A stretch of 64,000 bases of DNA from CAVVEQ01 sp963747315. Its GTDB lineage: Bacteria > Chloroflexota > Anaerolineae > Anaerolineales > Anaerolineaceae. The stretch covers positions 151,178 through 215,177 of the forward strand of contig CAVVEQ010000005.1 in assembly GCA_963747315.1 (NCBI GenBank). The letters are read 5' to 3'. The translations under genes and the position numbers were made by a program. Below the pieces are notes generated by a model. The model saw only the letters and a list, made by a program, of their open reading frames with translations. It was not told the origin of the DNA and made no database searches. Positions 25,105 to 35,372 of the stretch are shown piece after piece. Within the stretch, counting starts at the first letter, position 1; the number at the start of each line of letters is the position of its first letter.

Positions 25105-25321
25105 AATCTGCGATCCGCAGAATTCATTTAGCCAAGATCTCACCTGAAAATCCAAGCTCCGAAATGAAAAAGAGTCTGAATAATTCATGGCGTTTCGGAT
25201 TCTTCTGCTTTCTCATTTCTACCGGGAATGAAATTTTAATTTCCCATCCAATAATACCGTTTTTATTTCTTTTTCCCTCGAAATCGTTTTCGATCCAAGA
25301 CACCGCAAATAATATCAAAAT

Positions 25322-25357
25322 CCCTGGGGGTGTCTGGACCGGTTCTCAACCCCAGGG
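25322..25357 (-). terminator. Terminator after the 56-residue membrane protein gene
   Basis: Stem CCCTGGGG (25322-25329) with CCCCAGGG (25350-25357) around a 20-base loop. On the minus strand it is followed by ATTTTGATATTATTT. It lies 18 bases beyond the stop of the small gene and may also serve the convergent AI-2E gene. Confidence 0.6.
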
Positions 25358-25375
25358 CATTTGACAACTAAACCA

Positions 25376-25546
25376 TTAAAGGTTCTTAACGAAGCACGCA
25401 ACGAGCAATAAGATAAGCCCAGCCAAGACGAGAAAGAAAGCAAATGGGCTCAAAGCGGCGATGGTACCCGTGTAACCAAGGAACCCTAGGGCACCAAGGA
25501 TTAGAGCGATCCACCAGGTTATTGTTTTTGGGGGGGTTAGTTTCAT
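25376..25546 (-). CDS. Small two-helix membrane protein (56 residues)
   Basis: ATG at 25546 is preceded by AAAGGAG at 7-base spacing, a strong ribosome site. The peptide starts MKLTPPKTITWWIALILGAL, has a Gly-Tyr-Thr-Gly turn and a second helix FAFFLVLAGLILLLVACF ending VKNL. It is a hairpin membrane protein of a type common and unnamed in Chloroflexota. It is followed by its own terminator and preceded by the lipoprotein gene on the same strand. Confidence 0.75.
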   Translation of the reverse strand: MKLTPPKTITWWIALILGALGFLGYTGTIAALSPFAFFLVLAGLILLLVACFVKNL

Positions 25547-25679
25547 GGTATTTCTCCTTTCTTATTATTTCTTCTTAAATGTGGTCCAACGCTTGGTCCG
25601 GGAAAAGCAGGGCTGGACAACCTGCCAGATAATTATTAATTTTCCATATTGGAATTTATAAACTCCAAGCCCTACCTGA

Positions 25680-26069
25680 TCAGCGTCTCCGGCCGGCAAA
25701 TAGCCCTATAAGCACAAACACAATTGCCACTCCCAGCAGGAAACCCAGGTTATATTGGCTTCCATCGTTATGTACTTCGTACATTTGAATATTTGGGTCA
25801 ATGAAAGACCACACGAGGGTTACCGGGGAAATGACCCCATGCCAGATACCCAGTAAAGTGCCGGCAATTTGACCATTCGAACCAGCCGTATTTACCATAG
25901 GGTTTGGACCGGGTACGTTGATCTTTATGCTTACGCCGGGGACATTTACTTCGCCGTTCTGAGAGCTTGGAACAGGCGTATTAATTTGCGCGGAGGATCC
26001 AGTGGTGCATCCTGCAATCATTACTGTCATCACAATCATGAAAACGAAAATCGAAAGGACTTTCTTCAT
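25680..26069 (-). CDS. Small lipoprotein with C-terminal membrane helix
   Basis: 129 residues. Signal peptide with lipobox MIAGC (Cys21), a Ser/Pro-rich spacer, a conserved-looking block IAGTLLGIWHGVISPVTLVW, then SFIDPNIQMYEV, and a C-terminal helix ending in GRRR. Lipidation at one end and a helix at the other would pin both ends to the membrane. The GIWHGV...MYEVHN block is seen in small proteins annotated only as hypothetical. GGAGG lies 6 bases before the ATG. It precedes the 56-residue gene on the same strand. Function unknown. Confidence 0.75.
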   Translation of the reverse strand: MKKVLSIFVFMIVMTVMIAGCTTGSSAQINTPVPSSQNGEVNVPGVSIKINVPGPNPMVNTAGSNGQIAGTLLGIWHGVISPVTLVWSFIDPNIQMYEVHNDGSQYNLGFLLGVAIVFVLIGLFAGRRR

Positions 26070-26475
26070 TTAGCACCTCCAGGTTTGATTTCTTTGCCAT
26101 AAGGAATACCAGGTCTACGCAAAAAAATGAACTGGAATCCCATGCCGACTACTTACCATCTTACGGTTTTCCATCCAAAGAACACATCCAGCAAGCAGGG
26201 GTTATCGCACTCCGCCATTCGGGGGAGATAGCAAAATGAGTTGATCGTTCAAATTAGTAGAAAGCTAGTTAGGGGGTGACGAATTATTGGGCTAATCGAG
26301 ATAAACCAGTCGAAGATTGAAAAATTAAATTTACTATCGCGGTTTTTACCTGTTTTCCTTCCCCTCATGGTTTATTACTAACCGCTTCGGATATTTCGAT
26401 GAAGGAGTGAATTCTGGTCGAATTCCACGAAGATTAATAATTCTAAGATACCGATCTAATCAGTAAAAAAATATA
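26070..26475. other. 406-base intergenic region, nothing recognised
   Basis: AT-rich DNA between the lipoprotein start and the end of the glycosyltransferase operon. No open frame with a ribosome site, no hairpin with a T run and no repeat was found. It must hold the lipoprotein promoter. Confidence 0.5.
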
Positions 26476-27691
26476 TCATTTTAAACGGGTGAGTTTTGAA
26501 TAGAATTCAAAGACCAATCCCGCTACTTTTCCCCGCTCTGCTCGTTCGCGGATAATCCCCGCATTCATCTTGGCTACTTTTTCTCGCAAAGCATTATCCC
26601 CCAACCCTTTCAGGATGGCTTCGGCCAGCGCTGCCGGGTCACCCGGGTCGACCACGAACCCGTTCCGACCATCCTCCACCCACTCGCGGGTGGATTCGAT
26701 ATCCCCGACAACCGGCAGGCAGCCGATGGCCATAGCTTCAAGCAGCGAGTTCGGCGTACCGTCATGTTGGGATACGGAAACAGTAACCAGCGCGCGTTGG
26801 AAGAGCTTCCAGAGCTGCTGCTGGGGGAGAAACGGCAACAAGCGGACGTTCTCCGCGATCCCCAGCCGATCCACCCAGTCCAGGGCTTCCTTCTGCTCCT
26901 GCATCCCGGCGCAGGCAAAGAGCGTCTCGGGCGCTTTTTGGAGAACCAGGGGTATAGATTGAAAGAATGTATCGTTGCGCACGCTGCCCGGGCGGAGTCC
27001 GCGTGGATTGACCACAAGCTGTCGTCCCAGTGGCAGCATTTCGGGAAAGGGATCAGGTTTCTTCAAAGCGTCTGCGATCTCCGCCAAATCGATCCCCCCG
27101 CCCCCGGGGACCACCAGGTTTGGTTTACCCTCCCTGAACCCCCATTCAGTACCCAGGCGGATATCGCGGTGCGCATCCGCCAGCAGAGCGTCGGCGCGCG
27201 TCAACACCATGCGCGTGTGTTTAGCCATGCTGCTTGATCCTTGCGTGTGAAACGTCAGGTCATTTCCCCAAATGGAAATAGCGAGAGGAATATTGGCAGG
27301 GGTGCAGGTTGCCAGCATGCCTTCAAAGGGGATGCGCATCCCGTGCACAAGATCGGGATCGGATCGCTCCAAAAAGTTCAGGTATTTCTTCTCATAAAAG
27401 GGGATCGTAGCGGGACCGAGCGCATATCTGCCAGACATCAACAGTGAACGAAAGCGCCCCACCAGGGAACGCACCTTCGAAGGATTCGCAGATGCTGCCT
27501 TGCCGGAATCCACCTGGCTGCCGGAGAGTGCCGCGAAGGCAACGGGGAAGATCTCCAGCATGCGCACGTCTTCGAATTTCCGCGCAGGGGAACGTGCTTG
27601 CCAGGTCCGCCTCCACCCCGGCAGAAGCGAGCATTCGCACCCAGCCGCGGGTGATGGGGGAACGTCCATCTGCAACCAGCAGGACGCGCAA
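26476..27691 (-). CDS. Family 4 glycosyltransferase, frameshifted
   Basis: About 404 residues after removing one surplus base in the GGGG run at 27587-27590. The N-terminus MRVLLVADGRSPITRGWVRM is the GT-B acceptor domain start, and the join continues PARKFEDVRMLEIF. The donor domain has VNPRGLRPGSVRNDTF, FACAG, LLPFLPQQQLWKLF, and the EX7E-like TPNSLLEAMAIGCLPVVGD. It transfers a sugar from a nucleotide donor to a surface glycan or lipid. Last gene of the six-gene operon, 3 bases after the other glycosyltransferase gene. Specificity unknown. Confidence 0.82.
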
Positions 27692-27694
27692 TCT

Positions 27695-28819
27695 CTAATC
27701 CGCCTTTCCGCTTTCCCCGGAAAGAACAAAATGGATCGCCTGCTTAAAACCCTCCACCATTCGTTCCAGGTTGATCTCATTTGAAACGATCCGGTAGGAT
27801 TCCAACCCCATCGTTCGCAGGAGGGAAATATCCCGCAGCGCCAGGGTGATCGTCTTGGTCAGTTCGTCGAGGTGCCCAGGGGTCACCCGCCAGCCGTTTT
27901 CGGGCCGAACGAGATCCTCCTGGGTGCCATCCGCTTCGGCTACGATCACAGGGAGGGCGAAGCTCATCGCCTGCTGCACTGCCAGCCCGCCGGTGCCTGG
28001 CAGGATGAAAATATCGGCAGTGGAAAATTTTTCATTCAGTTCCCTGCCCTGCAGCGCGCCGAAGAAAACCGCGCGCGGATACACAGACCTGGATCTCTCT
28101 TTAAGGGTTTCCAGTGCAGGTCCATCCCCCACAATCCAGAGATCGGGCTGCATGCCCTCCGGCTGCCTGGCGCAGGCATCAAGAAGGAGGTCCACTCTCT
28201 TGCGTTCCTGCAGCCGGCCAACGAAGAGCAGCCGCAGCTCGGCAGCCGTGGCAGACGGTTTTCGCTGCGGAGCGGGATGGACAGGCCGGGGAACGACCGC
28301 ATTGCAGGCGGTGAAGATGCACTCCTCCGGGAAGCCGAGGCGGGCATATTGCGCTGCGCCGGTCTGAGAGTAGGCGATGAGCGCATCGTATTCGAATAGC
28401 ACCTTCCTTCGGTAGGATTCCAGCAGCGGCGTCAGGATCCCGTGGAATTCCGGCGCGCCCAGCCCCCAGCCGATCACTTTCCCGCCCTCGCTTTTCACCG
28501 CCCTAACTGCAGCCGGAGTGGTGCGGGTGCGCGGGTTCGCCTCGCAGATCAGGATATCCGGTTTCCACTCATTGACCCATTCAAGGATGTTGGTTTGCCA
28601 GAGCATCCCCCCCAGGTTAAATGGCAGGCGGCGGTTTTTTGCATGTTCAAACCGGGAGACTTCTGTTTTCCCAATGAGAACACTTTCACCGGGAAGCGGA
28701 TCCCCGGCGTACACACACAGCCCCCCTTTGCACTCGCCGGCAAGCATGTCGAAGAATGGGACCCGGTAAGCGGGCAGGATACGCTGCTGTATGCCAACGC
28801 GGGCTTGGATAGAACTCAT
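27695..28819 (-). CDS. Family 4 glycosyltransferase
   Basis: 374 residues, GT-B fold. The N-terminal half begins GIQQRILPAYRVPFFDMLA, the opening of GT4 enzymes of the capsule and exopolysaccharide type. The donor domain has LLFVGRLQERKRVDLLLDAC, LWIVGDGPALETLK, and FILPGTGGLAVQQAMSFALP, where Gly replaces the usual first Glu of EX7E. Its ATG overlaps the SbcC stop by 4 bases and it is followed 3 bases later by the second glycosyltransferase. Substrate unknown. Confidence 0.85.
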   Translation of the reverse strand: MSSIQARVGIQQRILPAYRVPFFDMLAGECKGGLCVYAGDPLPGESVLIGKTEVSRFEHAKNRRLPFNLGGMLWQTNILEWVNEWKPDILICEANPRTRTTPAAVRAVKSEGGKVIGWGLGAPEFHGILTPLLESYRRKVLFEYDALIAYSQTGAAQYARLGFPEECIFTACNAVVPRPVHPAPQRKPSATAAELRLLFVGRLQERKRVDLLLDACARQPEGMQPDLWIVGDGPALETLKERSRSVYPRAVFFGALQGRELNEKFSTADIFILPGTGGLAVQQAMSFALPVIVAEADGTQEDLVRPENGWRVTPGHLDELTKTITLALRDISLLRTMGLESYRIVSNEINLERMVEGFKQAIHFVLSGESGKAD

Positions 28820-31381
28820 TCAGTCAATACCCTTGCCCGGGAACCCTTCGAGGTCTTTTCCACCTCAATGCGGGTTGGAAAAGCATCCTTTAATTCTTCG
28901 AGGTGGGTGATCACGAGGATGAGCGCGAAATCCGGCCGCACCAGGTTGATGGCCTCCACCAATCGCTGGCGGCCTTCCGCGTCCTGGCTGCCAAAACCCT
29001 CGTCGATCACCAGGGTGCGCAGGCGTGCACCAGCGCGTTGAGCCAGCACGTGCGAGAGCGCCAGGCGGATGGCGAAATTGATGCGGAAGGCTTCTCCGCC
29101 GGAATAGAGCTCGTATTCCCGCGTCCCGGCCGCATCGCTGATGAGGATATCCAGGGTTTCCTTCTTATCCTCGCGTTTTTTATCCTTGTAATCTTTCTGG
29201 GTGTCAAACCGTATGGTCATGCTGCCGTTCGTCAGGCGATCCAACAGATCACCCGCCCGGGATTCTATTTCGGGCAGCGCCTGTTCGATGAGCATGGCAG
29301 GCAAACCCTCCCGGCTGAACGCCCGATCCAGCACTTTCAGGCGCGAGACCTTTTCGGTTATTTCGTCGATCTCCCCCTGAAGGCTCACCCGGCGAATTTT
29401 TTGGGTCTCCAGCACGTCCACGTTCTGCTGCGCCGCACCGGTCTCCCGGGTCAGCCTGGCCTCCTCCTCCCTGGCCTGGCGAACCTCCGCATCCAGGGTC
29501 ATCCAGGTCGGCCAAACCGGCCGAGTCCTGCGCGTATTCGCGGGCAGCCAAAGAAGCTTGCTCCTGCTGCACAGCCAGGTCAGTTTCGAGCGAGGAGATG
29601 CGCTCCTGCAAGGTTTCGGTCTCGCGCGCCAACTGCTCCTGCGCAGCGCGGGCTTTACCCAGCGAATTGCGCTCTTCCTCGAAATTTCGTCCCTCAAATT
29701 CCGCCTGGCGGGCAGCGCGGTGTTTCTCGGAATCGTATCCCAGGTCTTCAATCTGCGCATCGAGCTTTTCGAGATTCCTGCGGGCTTTCTCCGCAAATTT
29801 ACCACTTTGCAGCAGGTCGTTCACCTCCACCAGGCGTTTTTCGCCTGCTGAAACCCAACTATTCACCAGCTCGATTTTTGCGGCGTGTTCTGTCTCCACC
29901 CGGCTGTGGGCAAGCTGCAGGGTTTCGCGCTCGGCAGCAGCAGTGATCAATTCCTTCTGTTCTTTTTCCAGCGCGGCGATCTGGCTGGCACAGGTTTCAA
30001 TCTCCGCCTTGTTCGCGCGGAAGCGGTCCCCCAGTTCCTTCCCTTCCTTTTCCAGCACTGCCACCATCCCGTCCCGTTCGGTGAGTGCCAGGTCCTTTCC
30101 GCAGGTGGGGCATTTCGCTCCTCGCAGATCCTGAAGCGTCTCCAGCCTGGTTTTGATCTCATCCATCTGTTCGCGCAGATGGTCGTTTTGCGCAACCAGG
30201 GTACCGCGTTTTTCCACCCGTTCAGCAAGGTCCGCGTCAATCCGCACGCGGTCCTCCAACCGGGCAGCCAGCATCTCCAACCTGGCAACCTGCTCTTTCA
30301 GTTGGGTTTCCAGGGTGGGAAGAGTTTTTTCCGCCTCGTTGATCTGGCGTTGTTGTTCCTGCAATTGCTTCTGCTCGGTCAGCAGCGCCGCACGCTCAGT
30401 TTCGATCTCCATCCGTGGGACGGTACGTTTTTCATCCAATTCATGGAATTTCTCGGCAAGGTGATCCCAGGTTTCCAATTCACCCCGGGATTTTTGCCAG
30501 GCGGCGTAGCCGGCCTCGATCTCCTCAGCGCGGTTGATTATTGCATCCAGCTCCGTCAGCTGTGCCCGGCGTTCTGCCAAATGGACCTGTGCAGATTCCA
30601 ACTCGCTGCCTGTCTTATCCGCCTGCGCTGCCAGCATGTCCACTTTTTGCTTCTGCCCGGCAAGCACTGCCGCCAGTTTACCCGCGGTCTCGAACGATTT
30701 CTGCCGCGATTGGCGCAGCTCCCTGGCCTGGGACAGACTTGTATTGAGCTGCTCGAGTTTCTCACGCCGCCCGGATTCTTCTCCCAGCTCAGCAAGCACC
30801 TCGTTCAGGATCGCGTTTTGGCCGGATCTCTCCCTTTCCAACTCCCGGATCATCGCACCGGCTGTCTCCCGGTAGCGTTCCCATTCCTCCAGGCCAAGGA
30901 TGGCGGAGAGGATCTTCTTGCGCTCGCCGGGGGTCTGCTGGGCAAATTGGTCCGCCCTGCCCTGCAGGAAGAAGGAGGCGTTGATGAATGTTTCATAATC
31001 CAACCGCAGGGTGCGGACGATCTGCTCCTGCGTGCGGCTGACCTTCGCCTCGGTCAACGGTTTCCACTCCCCCTCTGCGGTCTGGATGAAGAATTCGAGC
31101 TGGGTCGTTTTTCCGCGCGGGAGGATGCGCTGCACGCGGTAGCGCAAGTCTTCGTATTCAAATTCCAGGCTAACTTCCGCCGCCTGGGCATGGGAATTGA
31201 TCACCTTGTCATCCCGCCGGCGGGCTTCACCAAAAAGCACCCAGGTGATTGCATCCAGGAGTGAGCTCTTCCCGGCACCGTTCAACCCCGAGATGCAGGC
31301 AAGCTCCACCGGTGTAAGGTCGATCTCACACGGTTCCTGGTAGGAAAGGAATCCGGAGATACGCAGAACTCGGGGGATCAT
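28816..31381 (-). CDS. sbcC: SbcC-like exonuclease ATPase subunit, frameshifted
   Basis: About 855 residues after removing one surplus base near 29497-29503. N-terminal Walker A GLNGAGKSSLLDAI (33-46), long coiled coils about 170-680, a zinc hook KCPTCGK near residue 423, then the C-terminal half with ABC signature ELYSGGEAFRINF and Walker B LRTLVIDEGFGS. With SbcD it forms the Mre11-Rad50-type nuclease that processes DNA hairpins and protein-blocked ends. The sbcD gene lies upstream but is separated by a CNNM gene. Stop overlaps the next gene by 4 bases. Confidence 0.9.
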
Positions 31382-32703
31382 ATCAACGGATCATCTTCCA
31401 GAGAAGGCGGCAGTTTGTTTACCAGGATCTTATCCACCCGCCGGTTATCCATATCCACCACTTCGAACCTGTAGCCCAGCAATTCGAAATGCTCACCGCT
31501 GGAGGGCACTCCGCCCAGCGTGGACATTACAAAACCACCCGCGGTCTGGTAACCTGCCCGGTCTTCATCCGGGAGTTCCTTGATGGCGATCAATTCCTTA
31601 AGCTCCTCCACCGGCAGCATGCCGTCCAGGAGCCAGGAACCATCCTCGCGCTCCAGCACTTCCGGCTCGGCGGGGCCACCCTGGTCGGAAATTTCACCAA
31701 TGATATCGGTGAGTACATCGTGCATGGTGACGATGCCCAACACCCCGCCGTATTCATCGATGACAACCGCAAAATCGGCAGCTTTTTGCTTGAATTGTTC
31801 CAGCATGGTCAGCGCAGACATGCTCTCCGGGATGAATAAGGCGGGTTTAAGCAGCGTGGAAAAATCGATGGGTTCATCACGAACGCAGCCTGCCAACAGT
31901 TCCTTGGAAACCAGAATTCCCTGGATCTGGTCCAGGTCTCCGCGACTGACCGGGTAGCGGGCATAGCGGCCATTGGCCACCTGGCTGATGATCTGATCCA
32001 CGGTGTCTTCCAGGTCGATCCATTCAATTTCCGTTCGCGGCGTCATGATTCCATCAGCGGTGCGGTCGCCAAAGCGGAAGATGCCCTCCACCATGTCCTG
32101 TTCGCTTTCTTCGACGATGCCCTCCTCGATGCCCTGATAGATCAGGCTCATGATCTCGTCCTCGGTAACAGCCGGCTCATTGGAGGGTTTTATTCGCAGG
32201 ATCTTCAATCCCAACTCGGTGGATTTCCCCAAAAGGTAAACCACCGGCCGGGTGATCGTTTCGATCACCTTCATGATCGCTGAAACACGCAGTGCGATTT
32301 TTTCAGGGGTGTTCAACGCCAGACGTTTGGGAATTAATTCCCCGATCACGAGGGTCAGGTAGGTGATGATCAGCACCACCAGGAAGATCGATAGCTCATC
32401 TGCAATTGGTTCCAGGAATTCCACCTGACTTAGCAGCGCTGCCAGGTTATTCCCCAATGCCGCAGAACCGATGGCACCCGTGAGAATGGCCACCAGGGTG
32501 ATGCCGATCTGAACGGTGGAAAGCAGACGGTTGTGCGACGAAGAAACCTCCAGAGCCGTTCTGGCACGTTTGTCGCCATCCTCCTCTAGCTGTTCCAATC
32601 GCCCCCGGCGGACGGATAGCAGCGAGATCTCCGCCATGGAAAAGAAGCCATTAGCCAGGATAAGCAGGAGGATGATCGCAATCTGGACCAGCGAATCGGT
32701 CAT
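31378..32703 (-). CDS. CNNM/CorC (HlyC/CorC) family protein
   Basis: 441 residues. N-terminal CNNM/DUF21 membrane domain with three to four helices (about 1-190), including ANGFFSMAEISLLSVRRGRL, LIPKRLALNTPEKIA. Then a CBS pair about 205-330 (IMTPRTEIEWIDLEDTVDQI, VIDEYGGVLGIVTMHDVL) and a C-terminal CorC_HlyC domain to the end. Relatives move Mg2+, Co2+ or Na+ or regulate such transport. It overlaps sbcC by 4 bases and follows sbcD by one base, so it is embedded in the sbcDC operon. Confidence 0.9.
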   Translation of the reverse strand: MTDSLVQIAIILLLILANGFFSMAEISLLSVRRGRLEQLEEDGDKRARTALEVSSSHNRLLSTVQIGITLVAILTGAIGSAALGNNLAALLSQVEFLEPIADELSIFLVVLIITYLTLVIGELIPKRLALNTPEKIALRVSAIMKVIETITRPVVYLLGKSTELGLKILRIKPSNEPAVTEDEIMSLIYQGIEEGIVEESEQDMVEGIFRFGDRTADGIMTPRTEIEWIDLEDTVDQIISQVANGRYARYPVSRGDLDQIQGILVSKELLAGCVRDEPIDFSTLLKPALFIPESMSALTMLEQFKQKAADFAVVIDEYGGVLGIVTMHDVLTDIIGEISDQGGPAEPEVLEREDGSWLLDGMLPVEELKELIAIKELPDEDRAGYQTAGGFVMSTLGGVPSSGEHFELLGYRFEVVDMDNRRVDKILVNKLPPSLEDDPLI

Positions 32704-32704
32704 T

Positions 32705-33964
32705 TCAATTTTCCTCTTCCGTCCGGCTGCGCCGGATCACTTCCTCAATCAAAGGTTTTAATCGGGAAACATCTTCTTCTGGAGTCTTCATCATTTTAAG
32801 GTATTCCACCATCAATTCATCGTGGGGCAGATTCGTGATCGTATCATTCCCGCTAAGGCGGATGCGGGCTTCCACCTGCGGCCGGCGGATGAAATGGAAT
32901 TCCAACGCTCCAGAAGTATAATCGCGCAGTTCCCCTTCATCGATCAAACCTTCCCAGGAGCGCGGGTATTCCAGCACCAGGCGCACGACGGCATCTTGCA
33001 TTTCCAGCGGGGTAGGCAGTGCAGCCGTGAGCCTGGCGCGAAAGGCTTCCGCTGAAGGCATGCTTTCTTCCATTTCAAAGCGCAGGAACCGGTCGAAGAA
33101 CCTGCGTCCCTGAAGCTCCCGGAATTCGAAGGCGGTTTTCCCCTTCTCCACCTCGGCGATCACGAAATACTTCTTGTCCTGCGCTTCGCCAAAATCCACC
33201 CGCTCAATCGAGCCGGGATAGATAACCGGTGGGTGTCTTCCCTCGTTCACGTCCTGCGCGTGGTGAATGTGTCCGAGGGCGACGTAATCGAGGCGTGGGT
33301 TCCTGACCAATCCACCGGGAAGAACAAGATCCGAGCCCAGCATCACGCTGCGTTCGTTGCCATAGACCGCATTCTGAACCGAGGCGTGCGCCACCAGGAT
33401 GAGCGGGTATTCAGTTTTTGCCTGGATGATCCATTCCCCAACGAGCTGGTCGATTAGCGATTCCAGTTCAGTGTTTATTATTTCGGTTTCCATCGCGCTC
33501 GTCCCCCGCGCAGCCAGGAACCCGGATCGCGTGATCCAGGGCAGGCCGATAACCTGGAGGGGCAGGTCCCAAAGATCCTCCGGACCCAGCAGTTCAGGCT
33601 TGGAAATGACGCGGATAAAGGGTACCTGGAGGGTATCGAACTCGTGCAGGGTGTTCGCCCTCCCGGCGGCAGGCGAGAGGTCGTGATTACCCACCACCAG
33701 CAGGGTGGGAATCTGCGCCTGCGATAGGCGCATCATCCGGCGCCCCCATTCGCGCTGGTAAGTCGGGGAGGGATTGCGGTCCTTGTAGGCATCCCCGGCG
33801 AAGATCACCAGTTGTACTTTTTCGCTGATCGCGGTGTCTATGATCGTATCCAGGGCGTGGAGGAAATCCAGCACGCGCACGGGCAGGCCGGTTTGGGGGT
33901 CGTGCCGACCCTGGCCGGCTGCCATGTCGATATGCGCATCAGCAAAATGCAGGATACGAATCAT
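32705..33964 (-). CDS. sbcD: SbcD-like exonuclease subunit
   Basis: 419 residues of the calcineurin-like metallophosphoesterase fold. Five metal-site motifs are intact: FADAHID (7-13), FAGDAY.D, VGNHD, AHAS and GHIHH. The C-terminal third (about 290-419) is the SbcC-binding/capping part, more variable. Mn2+-dependent nuclease partner of SbcC. Here a CNNM gene separates the two subunit genes, but spacing of 1 base and a 4-base overlap shows a single operon. It starts 4 bases after the C39 peptidase gene. Confidence 0.92.
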   Translation of the reverse strand: MIRILHFADAHIDMAAGQGRHDPQTGLPVRVLDFLHALDTIIDTAISEKVQLVIFAGDAYKDRNPSPTYQREWGRRMMRLSQAQIPTLLVVGNHDLSPAAGRANTLHEFDTLQVPFIRVISKPELLGPEDLWDLPLQVIGLPWITRSGFLAARGTSAMETEIINTELESLIDQLVGEWIIQAKTEYPLILVAHASVQNAVYGNERSVMLGSDLVLPGGLVRNPRLDYVALGHIHHAQDVNEGRHPPVIYPGSIERVDFGEAQDKKYFVIAEVEKGKTAFEFRELQGRRFFDRFLRFEMEESMPSAEAFRARLTAALPTPLEMQDAVVRLVLEYPRSWEGLIDEGELRDYTSGALEFHFIRRPQVEARIRLSGNDTITNLPHDELMVEYLKMMKTPEEDVSRLKPLIEEVIRRSRTEEEN

Positions 33965-33968
33965 CGTG

Positions 33969-35264
33969 CTACGGATTCACCCCCCAGGATTGCAGCATTT
34001 GAAGCGCCGGAGCGAATCCTTCGTGATAGATCAACGCCTGGCGCAGGTCCTGGATGCCGCCTTCGGTATCCCCGATGGCATAGCGTGCCAGGCCTCTCCA
34101 GTAATAACTTTCCTCCAGGGCGGGCTCGTTATCGCGCACCAATTTTATGGAATTCTCAGTGGCGTAATTGATCACATCCATGTACCGACCCGTGTAGTAA
34201 TAGGCGAAGAATGGCCCGGTTTGGTACCAAAGAATGCGGTACGGCCGGCTGTTCAAATCCCGGGGAAGGTTGTTATAGACTGTGAAAGCTTCGTCATAAG
34301 CCTGGGCGGCGCCGTTGTAATCCTGAAGCTTCACCAGGTTGGTTCCAATATTGTACCAGTCGAAGAACTGGTCGATGCCGCTTTCCCGGTAAACCAGCTC
34401 GGAAACCGCGAGGTAGGCATTCTTGTAATTCTGGATCTCGTCCGCGTCCTCCCCCAGCAGGTTCATTACCTCCTGCTCCCGGTCGGGGGAATACAGGATC
34501 GTATAGGTATGGTTGAATCCTTTCCATTCTCCCATCAATTTTTCATAGGATTGTTCATAATTCGGGCGGATAAAGGAGTCCTGGGCGGTGATCACCTGAC
34601 GGTCGTCGTCATAGCCGGTGACGACCTGGTAATGCCCCATCCAGCTTAAAGATCCCTGCAGGTCGTGAAAAAATACGCCCTTTTCAAGCATGATGGGAAA
34701 GCCCGCCGCGACGAATCTCCGGATAGTATCCATATCGCCACCCACGCGGGTCACTGCGCCAAGCCCCTGGGCGCGGGCATATTCTTCCATCTCGTAGGGC
34801 ATCACGTTCTTATCCTGCGGATAGGGTTTAACCGCGGAACCAACATCAGTGATATTTCCGTCCCAGCCCCAGTAAGACATCGCCATCGCCAGGTTCGCAG
34901 GAGCGCAGTAGTTGAAATAATTATGCTGCGAGAAATATTTCCCACCATTAATGTTAGCCGTTTCTGGAAGCGGCGTGGAGGTGGGCGAAGGAGTCTGCGT
35001 GGGGATGGCAGTATTTTGCTGCGTGGGGGTAGCCGGAGGCGTGGAGCTGGGCGCAAGGGCGGTGAGGGTGGCATCCAGGTTGAAATCAGAGGTCTGATTT
35101 GCCTCAAAGGATACGTCCTGCGGAGGCGCGATCAGCGAGCGCAACTGGATGACTGCCTGGTCGAACCTCCAGGAAAGAGAGTTACGCGTGGAGGGAATTA
35201 AAACCAGGACCAGGATCATTATTAGGAGAAACGCGCCGATACCAATAAATATTTTTTTAAGCAT
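33969..35264 (-). CDS. Membrane-anchored C39-like peptidase with TPR-like region
   Basis: 431 residues. One N-terminal membrane anchor (about 5-24), a Thr/Pro-rich extracellular linker (70-100), then a C39_2 papain-like domain: Cys120 in YCAPANLAM, His211 in MGHYQVV and an Asp in TAQDSF. Residues about 280-431 form helical TPR-like repeats. C39-type domains cut double-glycine leader peptides or bind peptides; with an external location and no ABC transporter fused, the substrate is unknown. It is the first gene of the operon with sbcD. A terminator precedes it. Confidence 0.82.
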   Translation of the reverse strand: MLKKIFIGIGAFLLIMILVLVLIPSTRNSLSWRFDQAVIQLRSLIAPPQDVSFEANQTSDFNLDATLTALAPSSTPPATPTQQNTAIPTQTPSPTSTPLPETANINGGKYFSQHNYFNYCAPANLAMAMSYWGWDGNITDVGSAVKPYPQDKNVMPYEMEEYARAQGLGAVTRVGGDMDTIRRFVAAGFPIMLEKGVFFHDLQGSLSWMGHYQVVTGYDDDRQVITAQDSFIRPNYEQSYEKLMGEWKGFNHTYTILYSPDREQEVMNLLGEDADEIQNYKNAYLAVSELVYRESGIDQFFDWYNIGTNLVKLQDYNGAAQAYDEAFTVYNNLPRDLNSRPYRILWYQTGPFFAYYYTGRYMDVINYATENSIKLVRDNEPALEESYYWRGLARYAIGDTEGGIQDLRQALIYHEGFAPALQMLQSWGVNP

Positions 35265-35316
35265 GAAAAAGATTATAACAAGATTTATTTTTATTGACGA
35301 AATTCTGAATTCTAGA

Positions 35317-35350
35317 TGAAAAAACCTCCTGGTCGATGATGCAGGAGGTT
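35317..35350 (-). terminator. Rho-independent terminator
   Basis: Perfect 8-bp stem AACCTCCT / AGGAGGTT with a 12-base loop, followed on the minus strand by six T. It ends the transcript of the TPR membrane protein gene and isolates the C39-sbcDC operon. Confidence 0.85.
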
Positions 35351-35372
35351 ATCCATGGCAAGCGGTCTTCGT

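Noticed and set aside
29885..31264. 459-codon open frame on the plus strand opposite SbcC
   Set aside because: It mirrors the sbcC codons, has no ribosome site and no recognisable sequence; SbcC motifs are on the other strand.
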